A stretch of 64,000 bases of DNA from an uncultured Flavobacteriaceae bacterium (GTDB taxonomy: Bacteria; Bacteroidota; Bacteroidia; Flavobacteriales; Flavobacteriaceae), in NCBI GenBank assembly GCA_947502635.1, contig CANNAN010000009.1, forward strand, positions 1 through 64,000, read 5' to 3'. Under the pieces are notes generated by a model. The model saw only the letters and a list, made by a program, of their open reading frames with translations. It was not told the DNA's origin and searched no databases. Below, piece by piece: positions 61,081 to 64,000 of the stretch; the first letter of the stretch is position 1; each line of letters starts with the position of its first letter. The position numbers were made by a program, and so were the translations under genes.

Positions 61081-61383
61081 ATGTCTAGAAATATTATTTC
61101 TATTTGCTTTTCAATAATTTTTGTAGTGTTTTTAACAGCACCAACAATTATTCTTATTGTAGACGATTCTGTTGATATCTCTTTCTTTTTTGATTCATCT
61201 GAAGAAGAGGAAAAAGGCAGCAAAAAAGACAAAGATGTTGAACTTTTGTTTTTTGACCTTACTATAAGCGAAATGGATTTTGCTTCAAACGAAACAGAAA
61301 ACAACTTAGAGTATTACTTTAAAAATTACCCTAAGCCTCATTTAAACCTTATCTCTCCCCCTCCAGAATTGCACTTACAGTAA
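61081..61383 (+). CDS. Small hydrophobic-N-terminus protein upstream of SulP
   Basis: This 100-residue protein has one N-terminal hydrophobic segment (IISICFSIIFVVFLTAPTIILIV), then an acidic stretch (DSSEEEEKGSKKDKDVE) and a C-terminus with LISPPPELHL. No family name is known to me; I recall similar small ORFs before SulP genes in flavobacteria. The frame opens at a TTG (61057), but the ATG at 61081 fits the signal-like start better. It lies between batE and the SulP gene and could belong to the SulP unit. Confidence 0.6.
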   Translation: MSRNIISICFSIIFVVFLTAPTIILIVDDSVDISFFFDSSEEEEKGSKKDKDVELLFFDLTISEMDFASNETENNLEYYFKNYPKPHLNLISPPPELHLQ

Positions 61384-61467
61384 TTCTAAATATTATTAGG
61401 CTTTTTAGCCATTATTTTAACTTAACCGCTCTTTAATTTTCATTAAGGGGTAAAACTTTATTATTTT

Positions 61468-63030
61468 ATGTTTAAAACTATTAAGAATGACTTGCCAGCG
61501 AGCATAGTCGTATTTTTTGTTGCACTACCATTATGTTTAGGTATTGCTTTAGCAAGTGGAGCACCTCTTTTCTCAGGATTAATTTCAGGTATTATTGGAG
61601 GTGTTGTTGTAGGTATATTAAGTGGGTCACAGATTGGGGTAAGTGGCCCAGCTGCTGGATTAGCAGCCATTGTTTTAACTTCAATTGGAACTCTTGGCGG
61701 CTTTGAAAACTTTTTAGTAGCTGTTGTATTAGGAGGCGTTATTCAAATAATGTTTGGTGTGCTAAAAGCTGGAGTTATTGGTTATTACTTCCCGTCTTCT
61801 GTAATTAAAGGGATGTTAACTGGTATTGGTATTATAATTATCCTTAAACAAATTCCTTACTTTTTGGGGTACGTTTCAGAAAAAGGAGAAGGTACTTTTG
61901 AGCAAATTTTTAATTCTTTATCTAATATTAATTTAGGTAGTACTATAATAGCTGTAGTTGGTTTAGGTATATTAATTCTTTGGAATAATGTCCTTTCTAA
62001 AAAAGGCAAAATTTTTCAGCTAATACAAGGACCTTTAGTAGCTGTTGTTCTAGGTATTATTTTTTATTCGCTTTTTGGTACTTCAGATAATTTATCAATT
62101 AATCAAGAAAGTTTAGTACGTGTACCAATTCCATCAGATATCTCTTCTTTCCTTGGTCAGTTCACATTCCCTAACTTTGGAGTGATTTTAGAAGGAGATG
62201 TCTGGATTACAGCATTCACAATTGCCTTAGTAGCAAGTTTAGAAACCTTATTATGTGTGGAGGCTACAGACAAAATAGACCCTCTTAAAAGGGTAACGCC
62301 AACAAACAGAGAGTTATTAGCACAAGGAACAGGAAATATTCTTTCTGGCTTAATAGGTGGTTTACCTATAACCCAAGTAATTGTAAGAAGTTCTGCAAAT
62401 ATTCAATCTGGGGGAAAATCGAAACTTTCAGCAATTATTCATGGCTTCTTTTTAATTATTTCAGTAATCGCTATACCAAAGTTACTTAACCTTATCCCAT
62501 TGTCTGTACTAGCTGCTATTTTATTAATAGTTGGTTACAAGCTAGCCAAACCATCATTGTTTAAAAAGATGTATAAGTTGGGGTGGAAACAATTTATTCC
62601 TTTTACAGTAACAGTTTTAGGTATTGTTTTTATTGATTTATTATATGGAATAGGATTAGGGTTAGCTGTCGGGATTATTGTTATTTTATTGAAAAGCTAT
62701 CAAAACTCTCACTTCCTTCATATTGAAGATAAAAGTAATGGTAAGCACAAAATAAAAATGTCGTTAGCAGAAGAAGTAACATTCTTTAATAAAGGAGCTA
62801 TTTTAAAGGAGCTTGATAATTTACCAAGAGATACATATTTAGAGTTGGACCTTATTCAAACCAGATTTTTAGATAATGATATTATTGAAATAATAGAAGA
62901 TTTTGCATTTAAAGCAAAAGAGCGAAATATTGATATAAAATTAATTTCTAAAAGAGGAACTGTTGAAAACCCTGATAGTTTTATCGAATTCTTTAAGACA
63001 AGACCAAAGTCTAAATTAAGTTTAAGTTAA
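61468..63030 (+). CDS. SulP-family inorganic anion transporter with STAS domain
   Basis: This 520-residue protein has about 12-14 membrane segments with the SulP start DLPASIVVFFVALPLCLGIALASG, GVSGPAAGLAAIV and LPITQVIVRSSANIQSGGKSKLS (in segments). A cytosolic STAS domain is at the C-terminus (residues ~425-500: YLELDLIQTRFLDNDIIEII). The family carries sulfate, bicarbonate or other anions. No carbonic anhydrase gene lies next to it in the window; a universal stress protein gene follows 12 bases downstream, so stress-linked control is possible. Confidence 0.92.
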   Translation: MFKTIKNDLPASIVVFFVALPLCLGIALASGAPLFSGLISGIIGGVVVGILSGSQIGVSGPAAGLAAIVLTSIGTLGGFENFLVAVVLGGVIQIMFGVLKAGVIGYYFPSSVIKGMLTGIGIIIILKQIPYFLGYVSEKGEGTFEQIFNSLSNINLGSTIIAVVGLGILILWNNVLSKKGKIFQLIQGPLVAVVLGIIFYSLFGTSDNLSINQESLVRVPIPSDISSFLGQFTFPNFGVILEGDVWITAFTIALVASLETLLCVEATDKIDPLKRVTPTNRELLAQGTGNILSGLIGGLPITQVIVRSSANIQSGGKSKLSAIIHGFFLIISVIAIPKLLNLIPLSVLAAILLIVGYKLAKPSLFKKMYKLGWKQFIPFTVTVLGIVFIDLLYGIGLGLAVGIIVILLKSYQNSHFLHIEDKSNGKHKIKMSLAEEVTFFNKGAILKELDNLPRDTYLELDLIQTRFLDNDIIEIIEDFAFKAKERNIDIKLISKRGTVENPDSFIEFFKTRPKSKLSLS

Positions 63031-63042
63031 AATGAAAGGCAT

Positions 63043-63840
63043 ATGAAAAGTAATAAATATAAAATATTAGTGCTTTCAGATTTAAAAGATAGCTCTGATA
63101 CTATTATACAAACCACAGCTAATTTAGCAAAATTCACTGGCGGAGACATTGACCTTTTATACGTAAAAAGACCAGTTGACATTGTAGAAAGTGACAACCA
63201 GTTATCATCTATGCGTACTATTAATAGAGATTATCTTACAAGTAAAAATAAAATTGAAAATACTATAAAATCTATAGGTAATGAGTTAAGTATTAATTAC
63301 AATGTTATTTATGGTAATGTGAAGCAAACAATAAAAGAACACATAGAAACTACCAACCCAGATATTATAGTTATGGGAAAAAAAAGATTTAATGCTTTAA
63401 ACCTATCTGGAGACCGAGTTACTAAGTTTGTTCTTAAAAAATACAATGGAGTCGTTCTTATAGCTTCAAATGAAAATGTTTTAGAACCTAGTGCAGACTT
63501 ATCTTTGGGTATTTTTAATCATGCATCTAATGAAGATTTATTAAAAAAATTAATGGCGTATACTCAAAAACCTATAAAATCATTTAAAATTCAAAAATCT
63601 TCTAATGCATTGGAACAAGATAAAAGTGATGATGCTACATTAAAGGATGCCGTTGAATACATTTTTGAACCTAATGATAATGCCATTAATAACCTATCCA
63701 ATTATGTGTTAAAAAACAACATTGATTTGTTATGTATTAATAGAGACAATAACGATTCTAATAATACATCTGTATCTGGTAATTTAGATATTAACAAGAT
63801 GATTAATAAGCTTAATGTTTCGTTGTTGCTAACAAAGTAA
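63043..63840 (+). CDS. Universal stress protein (UspA) family
   Basis: The first ~145 residues form a Usp domain: YKILVLSDLKDSSDTIIQTTANLAKFTGGDIDLLYV (in segments), and IIVMGKKRFNALNLSGDRVTKFVLKKYNGVVLIAS. The usual nucleotide-loop glycines are partly replaced, so ATP binding is uncertain. The second half (~120 residues) is a degenerate Usp-like domain. It starts 12 bases after the SulP stop, so it is probably co-transcribed and may modulate the transporter. Confidence 0.85.
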   Translation: MKSNKYKILVLSDLKDSSDTIIQTTANLAKFTGGDIDLLYVKRPVDIVESDNQLSSMRTINRDYLTSKNKIENTIKSIGNELSINYNVIYGNVKQTIKEHIETTNPDIIVMGKKRFNALNLSGDRVTKFVLKKYNGVVLIASNENVLEPSADLSLGIFNHASNEDLLKKLMAYTQKPIKSFKIQKSSNALEQDKSDDATLKDAVEYIFEPNDNAINNLSNYVLKNNIDLLCINRDNNDSNNTSVSGNLDINKMINKLNVSLLLTK

Positions 63841-63914
63841 TATCAGTTTAGTTCTCAGGTACAAACTATCTTTTGTAAAAAGATAGGATAAAGACTTATA
63901 GAAATTATTTCAAC

Positions 63915-64000
63915 ATGAAAAAGAATCTATTTAAAATTCATATGGTAGCATTAACAATTATGTTAATGCTACCAGCATATGTTCAAAGTCAAGATAGTAG
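63915..64000 (+). CDS. Start of a secreted protein (3' end outside window)
   Basis: The ATG at 63915 opens a frame to the window edge. It encodes a signal peptide (MKKNLFKIHMVALTIMLMLP) followed by AYVQSQDS, with a likely cut before QDS. The mature part is not seen, so no function can be given. The signal-peptide coding sequence contains a perfect inverted repeat at 63944-63973. Confidence 0.65.
   Translation, partial: MKKNLFKIHMVALTIMLMLPAYVQSQDS
63944..63973 (+). promoter_or_regulatory. Perfect 13-bp inverted repeat within a signal-peptide coding sequence
   Basis: GGTAGCATTAACA (63944-63956) pairs with TGTTAATGCTACC (63961-63973) around a 4-base loop. In the mRNA this would form a stable hairpin 27 bases after the ATG. 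No T run follows, so it is not an intrinsic terminator. Confidence 0.5.

Noticed and set aside
63866-63886. 9-bp hairpin after the universal stress protein gene
   Set aside because: Clear pairing but no T run on the plus strand, so it was not called as a terminator.
1-64000. tRNA, rRNA, CRISPR array or transposase genes
   Set aside because: No regularly spaced repeats, no tRNA-like cloverleaf and no transposase or integrase motif was seen when reading both strands. This was by eye, so a profile search could still find a divergent one.

Overview
The window comes from the chromosome of an AT-rich member of the Flavobacteriaceae (Bacteroidota). The evidence is: a type IX secretion (T9SS) type B sorting domain followed by a PorP/SprF partner, a second type B cargo protein, a SusC/SusD pair, a complete Bat (Bacteroides aerotolerance) operon, the long flavobacterial PurF, an IPExxxVDY protein beside pyruvate kinase, viroplasmin-type RNase HI, and -7 boxes of the TAnnTTTG type. 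I saw no tRNA or rRNA gene, CRISPR array, intact transposase or prophage.

Layout. 1-1.6 kb: the end of a T9SS cargo/adhesin and its SprF-like partner. 2.0-11.0 kb: a housekeeping block with purF, a PfkB sugar kinase, rnhA and purN leftward, then acpP, fabF, rnc, an IPExxxVDY gene and pyk rightward. 11.1-14.2 kb: dinB, a CYTH protein, a YciI-like lipoprotein and a membrane endonuclease/phosphatase-fold protein. 14.2-15.9 kb: an ECF sigma cassette with a putative membrane anti-sigma factor and an exported beta-sandwich protein. 16.0-18.4 kb: pbpC. 18.4-33.2 kb: accessory DNA with a DUF2071 protein, a Cys-repeat T9SS protein, and a six-gene leftward SusC/SusD locus (SusC, SusD, SGNH hydrolase, SLC13 carboxylate transporter, two Ig-like lipoproteins, one of them an alpha/beta hydrolase). 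A membrane-anchored regulator-like gene diverges from this locus. 33.6-41.4 kb: a giant alpha-2-macroglobulin with thioester motif, an isoaspartyl peptidase and a DUF1963 protein. 41.8-46.9 kb: a CAP protein, an ALDH7-type dehydrogenase and a DUF1800/DUF1501 pair. 47.0-50.9 kb: an AlbA_2 protein, an HD hydrolase, an SDR and a DUF4382 lipoprotein. 51.2-61.0 kb: moxR-DUF58-BatD-like-batA-batB-batC-[IVS four-helix-bundle gene]-batD-batE. 61.1-63.8 kb: a small membrane protein, a SulP transporter and a universal stress protein, then the first 86 bases of a secreted protein.

How the genes work together. The SusC/SusD locus has no glycoside hydrolase. It has two putative esterases and a dicarboxylate-type Na+ symporter, which suggests capture, de-esterification and uptake of an ester-linked or organic-acid substrate rather than an ordinary polysaccharide. 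It lies, with other accessory genes, in a 15.2-kb interval between the A2M gene and pbpC. These two genes are commonly neighbours elsewhere and here have the same orientation and order, so the interval looks like an insertion. The Bat operon carries small palindromic or repeated sequences at its non-abutting junctions and an intervening-sequence-type gene flanked by short inverted repeats between batC and batD. Other points of interest are a terminator-like hairpin inside the start of the RNase III gene and a perfect 13-bp inverted repeat inside a signal-peptide coding region at the right edge.
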